The position numbers were made by a program, and so were the translations under genes. This document shows positions 35,292 through 45,596 of a DNA stretch of 64,000 nucleotides, one piece after another; positions within the stretch are counted from its first letter, which is position 1, and each line of letters begins with the position of its first letter. Origin of the DNA: Cohnella endophytica (GTDB lineage: Bacteria > Bacillota > Bacilli > Paenibacillales > Paenibacillaceae); the NCBI RefSeq assembly GCF_003628305.1, contig NZ_RBZM01000006.1:124001-188000 (forward strand), read 5' to 3'. Under the pieces are notes generated by a model. It was not told where the DNA came from. It worked only from the letters and a program-made list of their open reading frames with translations, and did no database searches.

Positions 35292-37901
35292 ATGGCAACG
35301 AAGGAAAAGGCGCAGGCGGAGCCCGCGACCGCGCAGGATGAAGTAAATCGGCTCGCAAAGCAAGCGAGATTGGCGCTTGAAGCCTATATGCAGCTTAACC
35401 AGGAGCAAGTGAACGAGATTGTTCACCGTATGGCTTTGGCCGGTCTCGATAGACATATGACGTTGGCGAAAATGGCGACGGAAGAAACCGGACGCGGCGT
35501 ATACGAGGACAAAATCACGAAAAACCTGTTCGCCACCGAGTACATTTACCATAGCATCAAGAACGAGAAAACGGTCGGCGTCATCGAAGACAACGTGTAC
35601 GAGAACTACCGTAAGGTGGCGGAGCCCGTCGGCGTCATCGCGGGCATTACGCCGGTGACGAATCCGACTTCCACGACGATGTTCAAGGCGCTGATCGCGG
35701 CGAAAACTCGCAACCCGATCATCTTCGCATTCCATCCGTCGGCGCAGCGCTCGAGCGCGGAAGCGGCGAGGACTTTGCTGGAAGCGGCGGTCGCCGCAGG
35801 CGCACCGGAGCACTGCATCCAATGGATCGAGCAGCCTTCCGTCGAGGCAACACAGCTGTTAATGAACCATAAAGACGTGGCGCTAGTTCTCGCCACCGGC
35901 GGCTCCGCGATGGTGAAGGCCGCGTACAGCACGGGTAAGCCGGCACTTGGCGTCGGGCCGGGCAACGTTCCTTGCATCATCGAAAGGACGGCGGATTTGG
36001 AACAAGCGGTGACGGATCTGATTCTGTCCAAGACGTTCGATAACGGCATGATCTGCGCTTCCGAGCAAGCGGTTATCCTCGACGAGCCGATCTACGATGC
36101 CGCGAAGAAGCTCATGCTCCGACAAGGCTGTTATTTCCTGAACAAAGAGGAAATCGATGCCGTTTCCCGTCTCGTCATTAATCCCGAGAAATGCGCCGTC
36201 AACGCGGTCATCGTCGGCCAACCGGCAACCAAGATCGCCGAGATGGCGGGGCTGTCCGTACCGGCAGGCACGAAGATTCTGGTCGCGGAGCTCGCCGGAG
36301 TCGGAGATAACTATCCCTTGTCCGCCGAAAAGCTCAGTCCCGTACTCGCCTGCTACAAAGCGAAATCCGCGGAGCAGGGTATCGAGCGAGCGGCGCAGAT
36401 CGTCGCCTATGGCGGTATGGGGCATTCCTCGGTTATCCATTCGAAGGACGAAGCGGTGATCGCCGCATTCTCCGCCCGGCTGCAGACGGGACGTATCATA
36501 GTGAACGCTCCTTCGACGCATGGAGCGATCGGCGACATCTATAATACGAACCTGCCGTCCCTTACGCTTGGCTGCGGTTCCTACGGAAGCAATTCCACGA
36601 CGTCGAACGTCACGGCCGTCAATCTAATCAACGTGAAGAGGGTGGCGTATCGGACGCTCAACATGCAATGGTTCAAGGTGCCGCCGAAAATTTACTTCGA
36701 ACGGGGCGCGACGCAGTATTTAGAGAAAATGCCGGACATCGGCCGCGTCATGATCGTCACGGACGCCGCGATGGTAAAGCTGGGTTACGCGGAAAAGGTC
36801 GAGTATTACTTGCGCAAGCGGATGACTCCGGTAGCCGTCGAAATCTTTTCCGACGTGGAACCGGATCCGTCGGTCGATACGGTGGAACGCGGGGCGAAGC
36901 TGATGGCGCAATTCAAGCCGGACTGCATCATCGCTCTCGGCGGAGGTTCCCCGATGGACGCGGCGAAGGCGATGTGGCTGTTCTATGAATATCCCGATAC
37001 GAGCTTCGACTCGCTGAAAATGAAGTTCCTGGATATCCGCAAACGCATCTACAAGTACCCGCGCCTAGGCCGGAAGGCGAAATTCGTAGCCATCCCGACG
37101 ACATCGGGAACGGGTTCGGAAGTGACGTCGTTCGCGGTCATTACGGATAAGAACAAAGGCAACACGAAGTATCCGCTCGCCGATTACGAATTGACGCCCG
37201 ACGTCGCGATCATCGATCCGGATTACGTGTACAGTCTGCCGAAGACGTCGGTTGCGGACACCGGCATGGACGTGTTGACGCACGCCATCGAAGCGTACGT
37301 ATCCGTCATGGCGAACGATTACACGGACGGCTTGGCGCTGAAGGCGATTCAACTCGTATTCGAGAACTTAGAGGCGTCCTACCATCAGGCCGATCCGAAG
37401 GCTCGGGAGAAAATGCACAATGCCTCGACGATCGCCGGGATGGCTTTCGCGAACGCGTTCCTAGGCATTAACCATAGCCTCGCGCACAAGTGGGGCGGAG
37501 AATACCATACGGCGCACGGACGTACGAATGCGATCCTGCTGCCGCACGTGATCCGCTACAATGCGCAGCTGCCGACGAAGTTCGCGTCGTTCCCGAAATA
37601 CGACCATTTCATTGCCGATAAGCGTTACGCGGACATCGCTCGCCTGTTGGGATTGCCTGCTCGCACGACGGAAGAGGCCGTGAACTCGCTGATCGAAGCG
37701 ATCCGCAAGCTGAACCGCTCGCTCGATATTCCCGAATCGTTCCAGGCGCTAGGTTTTGACGCCGGCAATTTCGAATTGAAAGTCGAAGGCTTGGCCGACC
37801 GTGCGTTCGAGGACCAATGCACGACCGCCAATCCGAGAATGCCGCTCGTGACGGAGCTGGCCGACGTGTACCGCAACGCCTTTTACGGAAAGTTCGAATA
37901 A
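35292..37901 (+). CDS. adhE: Bifunctional acetaldehyde-CoA/alcohol dehydrogenase
   Basis: A protein of 869 residues, full AdhE length. The N-terminal CoA-acylating aldehyde dehydrogenase half has its catalytic cysteine at Cys255 (NGMICASEQ). The C-terminal iron-dependent alcohol dehydrogenase half (about 450-869) has GGGSPMDAAKAMW, TSGTGSEVTSFAVI and the iron-site region AHKWGGEYHTAHGRTNA. It reduces acetyl-CoA to ethanol with two NADH, regenerating NAD+ during fermentation, and usually forms cytoplasmic spirosomes. pflB follows 28 bp downstream. RBS TGGAGG. Confidence 0.97.
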   Translation: MATKEKAQAEPATAQDEVNRLAKQARLALEAYMQLNQEQVNEIVHRMALAGLDRHMTLAKMATEETGRGVYEDKITKNLFATEYIYHSIKNEKTVGVIEDNVYENYRKVAEPVGVIAGITPVTNPTSTTMFKALIAAKTRNPIIFAFHPSAQRSSAEAARTLLEAAVAAGAPEHCIQWIEQPSVEATQLLMNHKDVALVLATGGSAMVKAAYSTGKPALGVGPGNVPCIIERTADLEQAVTDLILSKTFDNGMICASEQAVILDEPIYDAAKKLMLRQGCYFLNKEEIDAVSRLVINPEKCAVNAVIVGQPATKIAEMAGLSVPAGTKILVAELAGVGDNYPLSAEKLSPVLACYKAKSAEQGIERAAQIVAYGGMGHSSVIHSKDEAVIAAFSARLQTGRIIVNAPSTHGAIGDIYNTNLPSLTLGCGSYGSNSTTSNVTAVNLINVKRVAYRTLNMQWFKVPPKIYFERGATQYLEKMPDIGRVMIVTDAAMVKLGYAEKVEYYLRKRMTPVAVEIFSDVEPDPSVDTVERGAKLMAQFKPDCIIALGGGSPMDAAKAMWLFYEYPDTSFDSLKMKFLDIRKRIYKYPRLGRKAKFVAIPTTSGTGSEVTSFAVITDKNKGNTKYPLADYELTPDVAIIDPDYVYSLPKTSVADTGMDVLTHAIEAYVSVMANDYTDGLALKAIQLVFENLEASYHQADPKAREKMHNASTIAGMAFANAFLGINHSLAHKWGGEYHTAHGRTNAILLPHVIRYNAQLPTKFASFPKYDHFIADKRYADIARLLGLPARTTEEAVNSLIEAIRKLNRSLDIPESFQALGFDAGNFELKVEGLADRAFEDQCTTANPRMPLVTELADVYRNAFYGKFE

Positions 37902-37929
37902 ACGCTCGTCCTAAGAGGAGGGATATCCC

Positions 37930-40206
37930 ATGAGCACGACGGAAAACAACTTATTCGCGGAATCCTCCGCCGGTTCGCAAGACGGATGGAGGGGATTTAA
38001 GTCCGGCATATGGAACGGTGCGATCGACGTCAATGACTTCTTGACTTTGAATCTGACGCCTTACGAGGGAGATGGACGTTTCCTCGCCGAACCGACGGAC
38101 GAGACGAAACGCCTGTGGGAAATCGTGTTGGAGCTGATGCGCCAAGAACGGGACAACGGCGGCGTGCTTGACGTCGATACGGATACGGTTTCTTCGATTA
38201 CCTCCCATCGGCCGGGCTACATCGACCGCGAGTTGGAACAGATCGTGGGCTTGCAGACGGATGCGCCGCTCAAGCGCTCCGTGCAGCCGTTCGGCGGAAT
38301 CCGGATGGTCATGGACGCCTGCGAAGCCTACGGTTACAAGCTTCCGGAGGAGATCGTGCGGCTGTTCACCGATATTCGCAAGACGCACAACCAAGGGGTG
38401 TTCGATGCCTATACGACGGAGATGAAGCTGGCGCGCAAAGCCGGAATCGTAACCGGTCTGCCTGATGCATACGGTCGCGGCCGCATTATCGGCGACTACC
38501 GCAGAGTCGCGCTTTACGGGACGGACCGGCTCGTCGCCGCCAAAAAAGCCGATCTGCTGCAGCTTGAGCGCCAAGCGATGTCGGAGGAAGTCATTCGCGC
38601 CCGCGAGGAGTTATCGGAGCAAATTCGCAGCTTGGGCGAGCTGAAGGCGATGGCCGGCGAATACGGATACGACGTTTCGCGGCCGGCGATAAACGCGAAG
38701 GAAGCCGTCCAATGGGTGTATTTCGCTTACTTGGCGGCGATCAAGGAGCAAAACGGAGCGGCGATGAGCCTCGGTCGCGTGTCCAGCTTTCTAGACGTTT
38801 ACCTCGAGCGCGACATGAGGGAAGGCGTATTAAACGAAGCCGAGGCGCAGCAACTGATCGACCACCTCGTCATGAAGCTGCGTCTCGTGAAGTTCCTGCG
38901 AACGCCCGATTACAACGAGTTGTTCAGCGGAGACCCGACATGGGTGACCGAGTCGATCGGCGGCATGGGCACGAACGGCAAGACGCGCGTGACGCGTACC
39001 TCTTTCCGTTTTCTTCATACGCTATATAATCTAGGACCTGCGCCTGAGCCGAACTTGACGGTGCTGTGGTCGACGGAGCTGCCGCAAGGCTTCAAACAAT
39101 ATTGTGCCAAAGTATCCGTAGATACGAGCTCCATCCAATACGAGAACGACGATCTGATGAGGCCGGTTTACGGAGACGACTACGGTATCGCTTGCTGCGT
39201 GTCGGCGATGCGGATCGGCAAGCAAATGCAATTTTTCGGGGCGCGGGCCAATCTGGCCAAAGCTCTCCTGTACGCGATCAACGGCGGCGTCGACGAGAAG
39301 CTGGGCGTTCAAGTCGGTCCGGCGCGCGAGCCTCTGCAAGGGGAAACGTTAAGCTACGACGAGGTCATGGCGCGTTACGACGAGATGCTGGATTGGCTAG
39401 CGGAGCTATACATGAACACGCTTAACGTAATTCACTACATGCACGACAAGTACAGCTATGAGCGGATCGAGATGGCGCTGCACGACACGGATATCCTGCG
39501 CACGATGGCATGCGGAATCGCCGGCCTGTCGGTCGTGGCCGATTCGCTTAGCGCCATCAAGCATGCGAAGGTAAAGCCGATCCGCAACGACAAGGGACTG
39601 GCCGTTGACTTCGTCATCGAGGGCGTATACCCGCAGTACGGGAATAACGAAGCCGCTGTGGACGACATCGCCGTCGCGTTGACGAAGACGTTCATGGACA
39701 AACTTAACAAACACCGCACTTACCGGGATGCGACGCCTACGATGTCCGTTCTGACGATAACGTCCAACGTCGTATATGGCAAAAAAACGGGCAGCACGCC
39801 GGATGGCCGCAAAGCCGGTGAGCCTTTCGCGCCGGGCGCGAACCCGATGCACGGCCGCGACCGCAAGGGAGCGCTCGCATCGTTGAATTCGGTCGCCAAG
39901 CTTCCGTACGAAAGCTGTCTAGACGGCATCTCGAACACGTTCTCGATTATTCCGAAGGCTCTCGGCAAGGAGCCCGAAGTCCGGGCAAGCAATCTCGTAT
40001 CGCTGCTCGACGGTTACTCGGCGAAAGGCGGGCATCATCTGAACATAAACGTGTTCAACCGCGAGCAGTTGCTCGATGCCATGGAGCATCCGGAGCAGTA
40101 TCCGCAGCTCACGATTCGGGTGTCCGGTTACGCGGTCAACTTCATTAAGCTGACTCGCGAGCAGCAGCTTGACGTTATCAATCGGACGTTCCACGGCTCG
40201 GTCTAA
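37930..40206 (+). CDS. pflB: Formate C-acetyltransferase (pyruvate formate-lyase)
   Basis: A protein of 758 residues. The catalytic pair Cys422-Cys423 lies in [13 protein letters not shown] and the glycyl radical is at Gly733 in [10 protein letters not shown], close to the C-terminus, as in the E. coli enzyme. It cleaves pyruvate to acetyl-CoA and formate without oxygen. The activating enzyme gene follows 39 bp later. RBS AAGAGGAGGG. Oxygen destroys the radical form, which fits Fnr control and the neighbouring hemerythrin. Confidence 0.98.
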   Translation: MSTTENNLFAESSAGSQDGWRGFKSGIWNGAIDVNDFLTLNLTPYEGDGRFLAEPTDETKRLWEIVLELMRQERDNGGVLDVDTDTVSSITSHRPGYIDRELEQIVGLQTDAPLKRSVQPFGGIRMVMDACEAYGYKLPEEIVRLFTDIRKTHNQGVFDAYTTEMKLARKAGIVTGLPDAYGRGRIIGDYRRVALYGTDRLVAAKKADLLQLERQAMSEEVIRAREELSEQIRSLGELKAMAGEYGYDVSRPAINAKEAVQWVYFAYLAAIKEQNGAAMSLGRVSSFLDVYLERDMREGVLNEAEAQQLIDHLVMKLRLVKFLRTPDYNELFSGDPTWVTESIGGMGTNGKTRVTRTSFRFLHTLYNLGPAPEPNLTVLWSTELPQGFKQYCAKVSVDTSSIQYENDDLMRPVYGDDYGIACCVSAMRIGKQMQFFGARANLAKALLYAINGGVDEKLGVQVGPAREPLQGETLSYDEVMARYDEMLDWLAELYMNTLNVIHYMHDKYSYERIEMALHDTDILRTMACGIAGLSVVADSLSAIKHAKVKPIRNDKGLAVDFVIEGVYPQYGNNEAAVDDIAVALTKTFMDKLNKHRTYRDATPTMSVLTITSNVVYGKKTGSTPDGRKAGEPFAPGANPMHGRDRKGALASLNSVAKLPYESCLDGISNTFSIIPKALGKEPEVRASNLVSLLDGYSAKGGHHLNINVFNREQLLDAMEHPEQYPQLTIRVSGYAVNFIKLTREQQLDVINRTFHGSV

Positions 40207-40245
40207 ACTGCGGCGGATGACCGAAAAGAGAAAGGATGAGCACAC

Positions 40246-40980
40246 ATGAGCACGGGCGTCGCGACAACGGGGAGAATCCATTCTCTGGACACGTTCGGGA
40301 CGGTCGACGGTCCCGGAATTCGGTTCGTCCTGTTCATGCAAGGCTGCGCGTTGCAATGTCGTTATTGCCATAATCCCGATTCTTGGGATCCGAATGCAGG
40401 TACGGCAGTAACCGTGGGAGAGGTGCTCGCGGAGATCGAGCCTTACGTCGATTACTACCTACGCTCCGGAGGCGGCATAACCGTGACGGGAGGAGAACCG
40501 ACGCTGCAGGCCCCGTTCGTCGCCGAGCTGTTCCGGGAATGCAAGCGAAGGTGGGGGCTGCATACGGCGCTCGATACTTCCGGATTTTGCGAGGCGGCTC
40601 ATGCGGAGACGCTTCTCAGCTTGACGGACCTGGTGCTTCTGGATTTGAAGCTGATGGACCGTGAAGCGCATATCGCATTGACGGGACAACCAAACGACCG
40701 GATCCTGGCTTTCTCCGACTATCTCTCCCGACGCCAATCGAAAATGTGGATCCGCCGGGTGCTCGTTCCGGGATGGACGGACGGGGCGGACGACTTGCTG
40801 GCCTTGGGTCGGTTTTTACGGGAGTTAGACGGAGTGGACAAAGTCGAAGTGCTCCCCTACCACCGGATGGGCGCATATAAATGGAAGCAATTAGGCATAC
40901 CTTATCCGCTCGAAGGAGTCATCGAGCCAGGTCCGGAGGAAGTCGAACGGGCTTACCGATTAATCGGGGGCGGCAGTTAA
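40246..40980 (+). CDS. pflA: Pyruvate formate-lyase activating enzyme
   Basis: A radical SAM protein of 244 residues. The 4Fe-4S motif is Cys34-x3-Cys38-x2-Cys41 in QGCALQCRYCHNPD; further motifs are GGGITVTGGEP and LDLKLMD. It uses S-adenosylmethionine to place the glycyl radical on PflB. It is directly downstream of pflB and in the same operon. RBS GAAAGGATGAG. Confidence 0.97.
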   Translation: MSTGVATTGRIHSLDTFGTVDGPGIRFVLFMQGCALQCRYCHNPDSWDPNAGTAVTVGEVLAEIEPYVDYYLRSGGGITVTGGEPTLQAPFVAELFRECKRRWGLHTALDTSGFCEAAHAETLLSLTDLVLLDLKLMDREAHIALTGQPNDRILAFSDYLSRRQSKMWIRRVLVPGWTDGADDLLALGRFLRELDGVDKVEVLPYHRMGAYKWKQLGIPYPLEGVIEPGPEEVERAYRLIGGGS

Positions 40981-41045
40981 GGTCGTCATGTATCAAGGGT
41001 CGCTCGTCAAGAACGGCTCTTCCCCACGAAAGGGAGGGAATTGCG

Positions 41046-41690
41046 ATGGGAGATTCATCCGGCACGGTTATTACGGGAGCCATTCTGGCGGGGGGCATGA
41101 ACTCCGTATTGGCGGAAGGTGCGAAAGCGCTCCTTCCGCTGGGCGGAGAGACGTTGATCGAGCGACAGGTTCGCGAGATGAGGAAGTTGTGCGCGGAAGT
41201 CATCGTCGTCACGAATACGCCGAAGCTTTTTTTCCGGACGTTGGATCCTTCGGTTCGAATCATTACGGACTTTTTTCCGGATTGCGGTCCCCTCGGAGGC
41301 ATTCATTCGGCGCTCTATCTCGCGCGTAATTCGACCGTGTGGATCGCGGGCTGTGACATGCCGTTTCTTTCTTCCGAGGCAGCGAAGTGGTTGGCGGGGA
41401 ATCGAACTTCGGCGGCCGACGCGGTCATTCCGATCGTTCATGGCCAGCCGGCGCCATTGCACGGGATCTACGACAAACGTTGCGCCCAAGTCGCGGCAAG
41501 GCTGCTTGCGGCGGGAGAGCGGGGACTTGGAGCGTTTCTCGGAAGCGTTTGCTGGCTCGGAATGTCGGAGGAAACCCGGACGAAGAGGGAAGACGATTTG
41601 GATTACACATTTGCCATTCGAGATCAGAAGGACTACGAGCAGGCTAAGCAACTGTTAATGGCAAGCGGATTAACGGGCGCGGAGATGTAG
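41046..41690 (+). CDS. MobA-like nucleotidyltransferase (molybdenum cofactor guanylyltransferase family)
   Basis: A protein of 214 residues with the GT-A-type NTP-transferase fold: ITGAILAGG at the N-terminus, ALLPLGGETLIERQV, CGPLGGIHSAL and the metal-binding motif AGCDMPFL. The family's LAGGxSxRM-type loop is altered: after LAGG the sequence reads MNSVLAEGAKAL, without the conserved Arg. It may be a divergent MobA or transfer to another acceptor. No formate dehydrogenase or other molybdo-enzyme gene is in the window. Start at 41046 with AAAGGGAGGG upstream, 65 bp after pflA. Confidence 0.75.
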   Translation: MGDSSGTVITGAILAGGMNSVLAEGAKALLPLGGETLIERQVREMRKLCAEVIVVTNTPKLFFRTLDPSVRIITDFFPDCGPLGGIHSALYLARNSTVWIAGCDMPFLSSEAAKWLAGNRTSAADAVIPIVHGQPAPLHGIYDKRCAQVAARLLAAGERGLGAFLGSVCWLGMSEETRTKREDDLDYTFAIRDQKDYEQAKQLLMASGLTGAEM

Positions 41691-41717
41691 CTTGGGTCCG
41701 CATAAGGAGCGAACAAC

Positions 41718-42149
41718 ATGATTTATCATCGCATAATGGTCGCGTACGACGGATCGAAAGCTTCGGAAAAAGCCTTGCGGCACGCCGTTGCGCTCGCCGA
41801 GAGCAAGCCGGGTTCCCGGCTGACGGTTGCCTACGTAAAGTACCGGCCGCCGTTCACGGTTGGAGGATACGGATTTATTCCGCCTTCCGGCTATGACGAG
41901 CAATTGCACAATTACGAAACGGACCTGCTTGCGAAAGTTAAAACTACCATCGCTTCGTTGTCCTATGCCGGCGTACAGGTGCTGGAAGGAAATCCGGCGG
42001 CTGCCCTGTTGGATTATGCGCATGCAAACAACTTCGATCTCCTCGTCATGGGCAACCGGGGCATGGGAGTTCTTAGAGAATGGGTGCTGGGCAGCGTCAG
42101 TCACCATGTCGTCCAGCATGCTCGGTTCCCCGTCTTGGTCGTGAAGTAA
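41718..42149 (+). CDS. Universal stress protein (UspA family)
   Basis: A protein of 143 residues, a single Usp domain: N-terminal IMVAYDGSKASEKAL and the ATP-binding motif GNRGMGVLREWVLGSVS (G-2x-G-9x-GS). It is likely the last gene of the fermentation operon, since UspA genes often accompany anaerobic metabolism. RBS AAGGAGCG. A terminator follows. Confidence 0.9.
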   Translation: MIYHRIMVAYDGSKASEKALRHAVALAESKPGSRLTVAYVKYRPPFTVGGYGFIPPSGYDEQLHNYETDLLAKVKTTIASLSYAGVQVLEGNPAAALLDYAHANNFDLLVMGNRGMGVLREWVLGSVSHHVVQHARFPVLVVK

Positions 42150-42216
42150 GTAGCGGTGATTTCGACTGCTAATATCGATGGCGTAGCGCGTACAACGTCC
42201 CTATTTGCCGCTAGCA

Positions 42217-42254
42217 AAAAAACCGACATCTTCCTAACGAGATGCCGGTTTTTT
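42217..42254. terminator. Bidirectional terminator after uspA
   Basis: AAAAAACCGACATCT pairs with AGATGCCGGTTTTTT with one mismatch over an 8-nt loop; A-run before and T-run after serve the + uspA gene and the convergent AraC gene. Confidence 0.9.
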
Positions 42255-42297
42255 CGTTTTCGGTCAGTCGTGCGTTCTGCCCTGCAATATCTTGGAG

Positions 42298-43134
42298 CTA
42301 CTTTTTCATATATTGTTTCGGCGTCGCGCCGTAAGTTCGCTTGAATATGCGGATGAAGTAGCTCGTTTCCATCCCGAGCTGTTGAGCTACCTTCTCGACC
42401 GGAATGCCGGGAGTATCCTGAAACAGTTGAACCGACCTGCGCATCCGGAGCTGCAAAATATATTGCTGCGGAGTCATGCCGTAGCTGGCGACGAACAGTC
42501 GGTGAAAATGCTGGACCGAATAACCTACCGCTCTGGCGACGTTGGCGAGTAGAAGCCGCTCGTTATAGTGATCATGGATGAGCCGGATCGCCGCATCGAG
42601 GGCGGAATTCGGCTGTGCTACCGTGGAGGGGCCGTTCACGGTTTTCTTGCTCGGAGTAATGCCTTCCAGCAGGGAAACCGCCATATCGTACATTTGCTTG
42701 GACGTTTCCCAATAAGCATGCTCCCCGTTCAAGCTGATCGCATGCCATAACGAGGCCAATTGGTCCCATAACGCTTCGAAATTCGGAATCTCGACGACGG
42801 TCATTGAAATCCGTTCCAGGAGCTCCAGTATAGGAATTGCGGCTTTGCCGCCGAAGGCGACGAATCCCAGATCCCAGGCTTCGCCGGAACGATTCGGATA
42901 ATAAGCATGCGGGACGCCGGAGGGGAGAAGGAGAACGGTGCCGGGTGTCATGACCAGATCGCGCTGGTCTTCGATTCGGAAAACGCCGCTGCCGCCTCTG
43001 CATAAGAAGAGCTGGTGCGCCGGGTATCCGTTCCGTCTGTTCAGCTGCTTCTGCTCGTGGCTTCCGACACAGGTTACGTATAGCGGGAGGATCGTTTCCC
43101 GGTTGGCGAATTCGGCGAGCAGGAAGGGCATCAT
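42298..43134 (-). CDS. AraC-family transcriptional regulator
   Basis: A protein of 278 residues: an N-terminal cupin-like sensing half (GSGVFRIEDQ, LLLPSGVPHAYYP) and a C-terminal AraC double HTH (about 175-275, ending FIRIFKRTYGATPKQY). It is divergent from the GH42 beta-galactosidase gene and probably activates it in response to a galactoside (inference). Two consecutive ATG codons start the frame and the nearest GGAG is 13 nt upstream, so initiation may be weak. Confidence 0.85.
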   Translation of the reverse strand: MMPFLLAEFANRETILPLYVTCVGSHEQKQLNRRNGYPAHQLFLCRGGSGVFRIEDQRDLVMTPGTVLLLPSGVPHAYYPNRSGEAWDLGFVAFGGKAAIPILELLERISMTVVEIPNFEALWDQLASLWHAISLNGEHAYWETSKQMYDMAVSLLEGITPSKKTVNGPSTVAQPNSALDAAIRLIHDHYNERLLLANVARAVGYSVQHFHRLFVASYGMTPQQYILQLRMRRSVQLFQDTPGIPVEKVAQQLGMETSYFIRIFKRTYGATPKQYMKK

Positions 43135-43277
43135 GCCTGCGGATCAACTCCATCTTCTATTTTCCATGTTAAGATCGTACGATTATTGGAGGGTTCTATT
43201 CTATATTATAGGTGCTTTATCGTCTAAGATAAATGTAGATGAGTGAATATGACGATATTTTGAGGAGCGATGCTACT

Positions 43278-45341
43278 ATGGCTAATAAATTTCCTCCCGT
43301 AAGCGGGAAGCTACCTGTAATGATGCATGGAGCGGATTATAATCCGGATCAATGGCTGCATGACCCGCGAGTGTTCGAAGAGGATATCCGGTTGATGAAG
43401 CTGGCCGGTTGCAACGTTATGGCAGTCGGTATTTTCTCTTGGGCAGCTTTGGAGCCGTCCGAAGGAACGTTCACGTTCGAGTGGCTAGACCACGTGCTCG
43501 ATACGTTCGCGGATAACGGGATTTACGCGTGGCTTGCGACCCCGAGCGGAGCTCGTCCGGCTTGGATGTCCGAGAAGTATACCGAAGTGCTGCGCGTGGA
43601 GGCAAACCGGGTCCGCAACCTGCACGGCATGCGGCATAACCATTGCTACACGTCGCCTGTCTATCGCGAGAAGACCGCCATTATGAACGGCAAGTTGGCG
43701 GAACGTTACGGACAGCATCCTGCCGTCATCGGCTGGCACATCTCCAACGAGTTCGGCGGCGATTGCCATTGCGATTACTGCCAAGAGGCTTTCCGCCAGT
43801 GGCTGCAAGCCAAATACGGCTCGCTAGAGGCGCTTAACCTCGCTTGGTGGACTTCGTTCTGGGCGCACACCTACACGGATTGGGAACAAGTCGTGTCTCC
43901 GGCTCCGCACGGAGAGAACATGGTACACGGACATAATCTCGACTGGCGCCGTTTCGTGTCCGAACAGATCGCCAATTTCTGCCGTCACGAGATCGATGCC
44001 GTCCGCGCGGCCAATCCCGATTTGCCGGCCACGACGAATATGCATATGATCGACGGACTGGATTACCGCGTACTCGCGGAAACGATAGACGTCATCTCCT
44101 GGGATGCTTATCCGACCTGGCATGAACAGAAGGACGACAGCCAACTCGCTTCTTCGTTCGCGTTCTACCATGACTTGTATCGCTCCCTTAAGCAAAAGCC
44201 TTTCCTGCTCATGGAGAGCACGCCGAGCGCAACGAACTGGCAAAATGTCAGCAAGCTGAAGCGCCCCGGAATGCATCGGTTGTCTTCGCTGCAAGCCGTC
44301 GCGCATGGTTCGGATTCGGTGCAATACTTCCAATGGCGCAAGAGCCGCGGCTCCAGCGAGAAATTCCACGGCGCGGTCGTGGATCACGCGGGGCATGAAA
44401 ATACGCGGGTGTTCCGGGATGTGGCCGATCTGGGCCGAACGCTGGCGGATATCTCGGAGATCGTAGGCACCTCGACTCCTTCGGAGACGGCGATCCTATT
44501 CGATTGGGATAACCGTTGGGCGGTCAAAGATGCGGCTGGACCGCGGAACATGGGCATCCATTACGAAGAGACGGTTATTGCCCATCACCGCGCTTTCTGG
44601 GAACAGGGAGTACTGACGGATATTATCGGTTCAAGTGACGACATCTCTTCGTACAAGCTGATCGTCGCTCCGATGCTCTATCTTTGCCGGGAAGAAACGG
44701 GACGGAAATTGGAAGCGTTCGTGGAAAACGGCGGCGTGCTAGTGACCACATATTGGTCTGGCGTAGTGAACGAGAGCGATCTTTGTCATCTCGGAGGTTT
44801 CCCTGGACCGCTTCGGAAGACGCTCGGCCTATGGGCGGAAGAAATCGAGGGGCTGTACGATTACGATCGGAACGGAATTTCTATGGCGGCTGGCAATCCG
44901 CTCGGCTTGGCTGGTACGTTCGAAGCCCATGAAATATGCGAGATCGTACATCCGGAAGGCGCCGAGGTGCTAGGCGTTTACACCGACGATTTCTATGCCG
45001 GACGTCCGGCTCTTACGTTGAACCGGTTGGGCAACGGCCGCGCTTATCATATGGCGACGCGGTTAAAAGGCGACTTCTTGGGCGCGTTCTACCGGAAAGT
45101 CGTCGATGAAGCAGGAATCGCACGCGTTTTGAATTCAGATTTGCCAGTAGGCGTAACCGCTCAGGTTCGGACAGACGGGGATTCGGATTACGTGTTCCTC
45201 CTGAATTTCGGCGGAGAAGAGCGGAGCGTCGCCTTGGATAACCGTTCGTATTCGGATCTTGAGACAGGAGAGTCCGCAAGCGGCGAGATCGTGCTTCCGG
45301 TCAACGGAGTACGGATTTTGAAGCGGCCGGCGGGAATTTAA
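43278..45341 (+). CDS. Beta-galactosidase (GH42)
   Basis: A protein of 687 residues with the three GH42 domains. Acid/base Glu158 lies in WHISNEFGG and nucleophile Glu313 in LLMESTPS. The zinc cysteines typical of the family occur as NHCYT and DCHCDYC. The C-terminus contains the glutamine-amidotransferase-like trimerisation domain and a beta domain. No signal peptide: it acts on imported oligogalactosides. Start at 43278 after GAGGAG (10 nt); the frame extends to 43239 without an RBS. Followed by a strong terminator, so monocistronic. Confidence 0.92.
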   Translation: MANKFPPVSGKLPVMMHGADYNPDQWLHDPRVFEEDIRLMKLAGCNVMAVGIFSWAALEPSEGTFTFEWLDHVLDTFADNGIYAWLATPSGARPAWMSEKYTEVLRVEANRVRNLHGMRHNHCYTSPVYREKTAIMNGKLAERYGQHPAVIGWHISNEFGGDCHCDYCQEAFRQWLQAKYGSLEALNLAWWTSFWAHTYTDWEQVVSPAPHGENMVHGHNLDWRRFVSEQIANFCRHEIDAVRAANPDLPATTNMHMIDGLDYRVLAETIDVISWDAYPTWHEQKDDSQLASSFAFYHDLYRSLKQKPFLLMESTPSATNWQNVSKLKRPGMHRLSSLQAVAHGSDSVQYFQWRKSRGSSEKFHGAVVDHAGHENTRVFRDVADLGRTLADISEIVGTSTPSETAILFDWDNRWAVKDAAGPRNMGIHYEETVIAHHRAFWEQGVLTDIIGSSDDISSYKLIVAPMLYLCREETGRKLEAFVENGGVLVTTYWSGVVNESDLCHLGGFPGPLRKTLGLWAEEIEGLYDYDRNGISMAAGNPLGLAGTFEAHEICEIVHPEGAEVLGVYTDDFYAGRPALTLNRLGNGRAYHMATRLKGDFLGAFYRKVVDEAGIARVLNSDLPVGVTAQVRTDGDSDYVFLLNFGGEERSVALDNRSYSDLETGESASGEIVLPVNGVRILKRPAGI

Positions 45342-45372
45342 ATTTGTGTAGGTCATATACGTCATAGCGAAA

Positions 45373-45408
45373 AAACAAGCCAGCGGCCGGGATGCCGCTG
45401 GCTTGTTT
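45373..45408 (+). terminator. Terminator of the GH42 gene
   Basis: AAACAAGCCAGCGGC pairs perfectly with GCCGCTGGCTTGTTT over a 6-nt loop; T-rich sequence follows. Confidence 0.9.
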
Positions 45409-45596
45409 CGTTCGTTTTTCGTTCGCAGGTTCAGGGACGCGGAGGGGAAGACTCCCCAGCAATTCAGATTCATGCGTCAATAGCCAATAGGAGTAGAAAA
45501 TACAACGAATGGTGGAATCGCTCCATTGTGAAGGGGTTTCCCGTTATCGATAATGAGGATAGTTAAAATTCCACTTTTACGAAGGAGCGATTCGCG

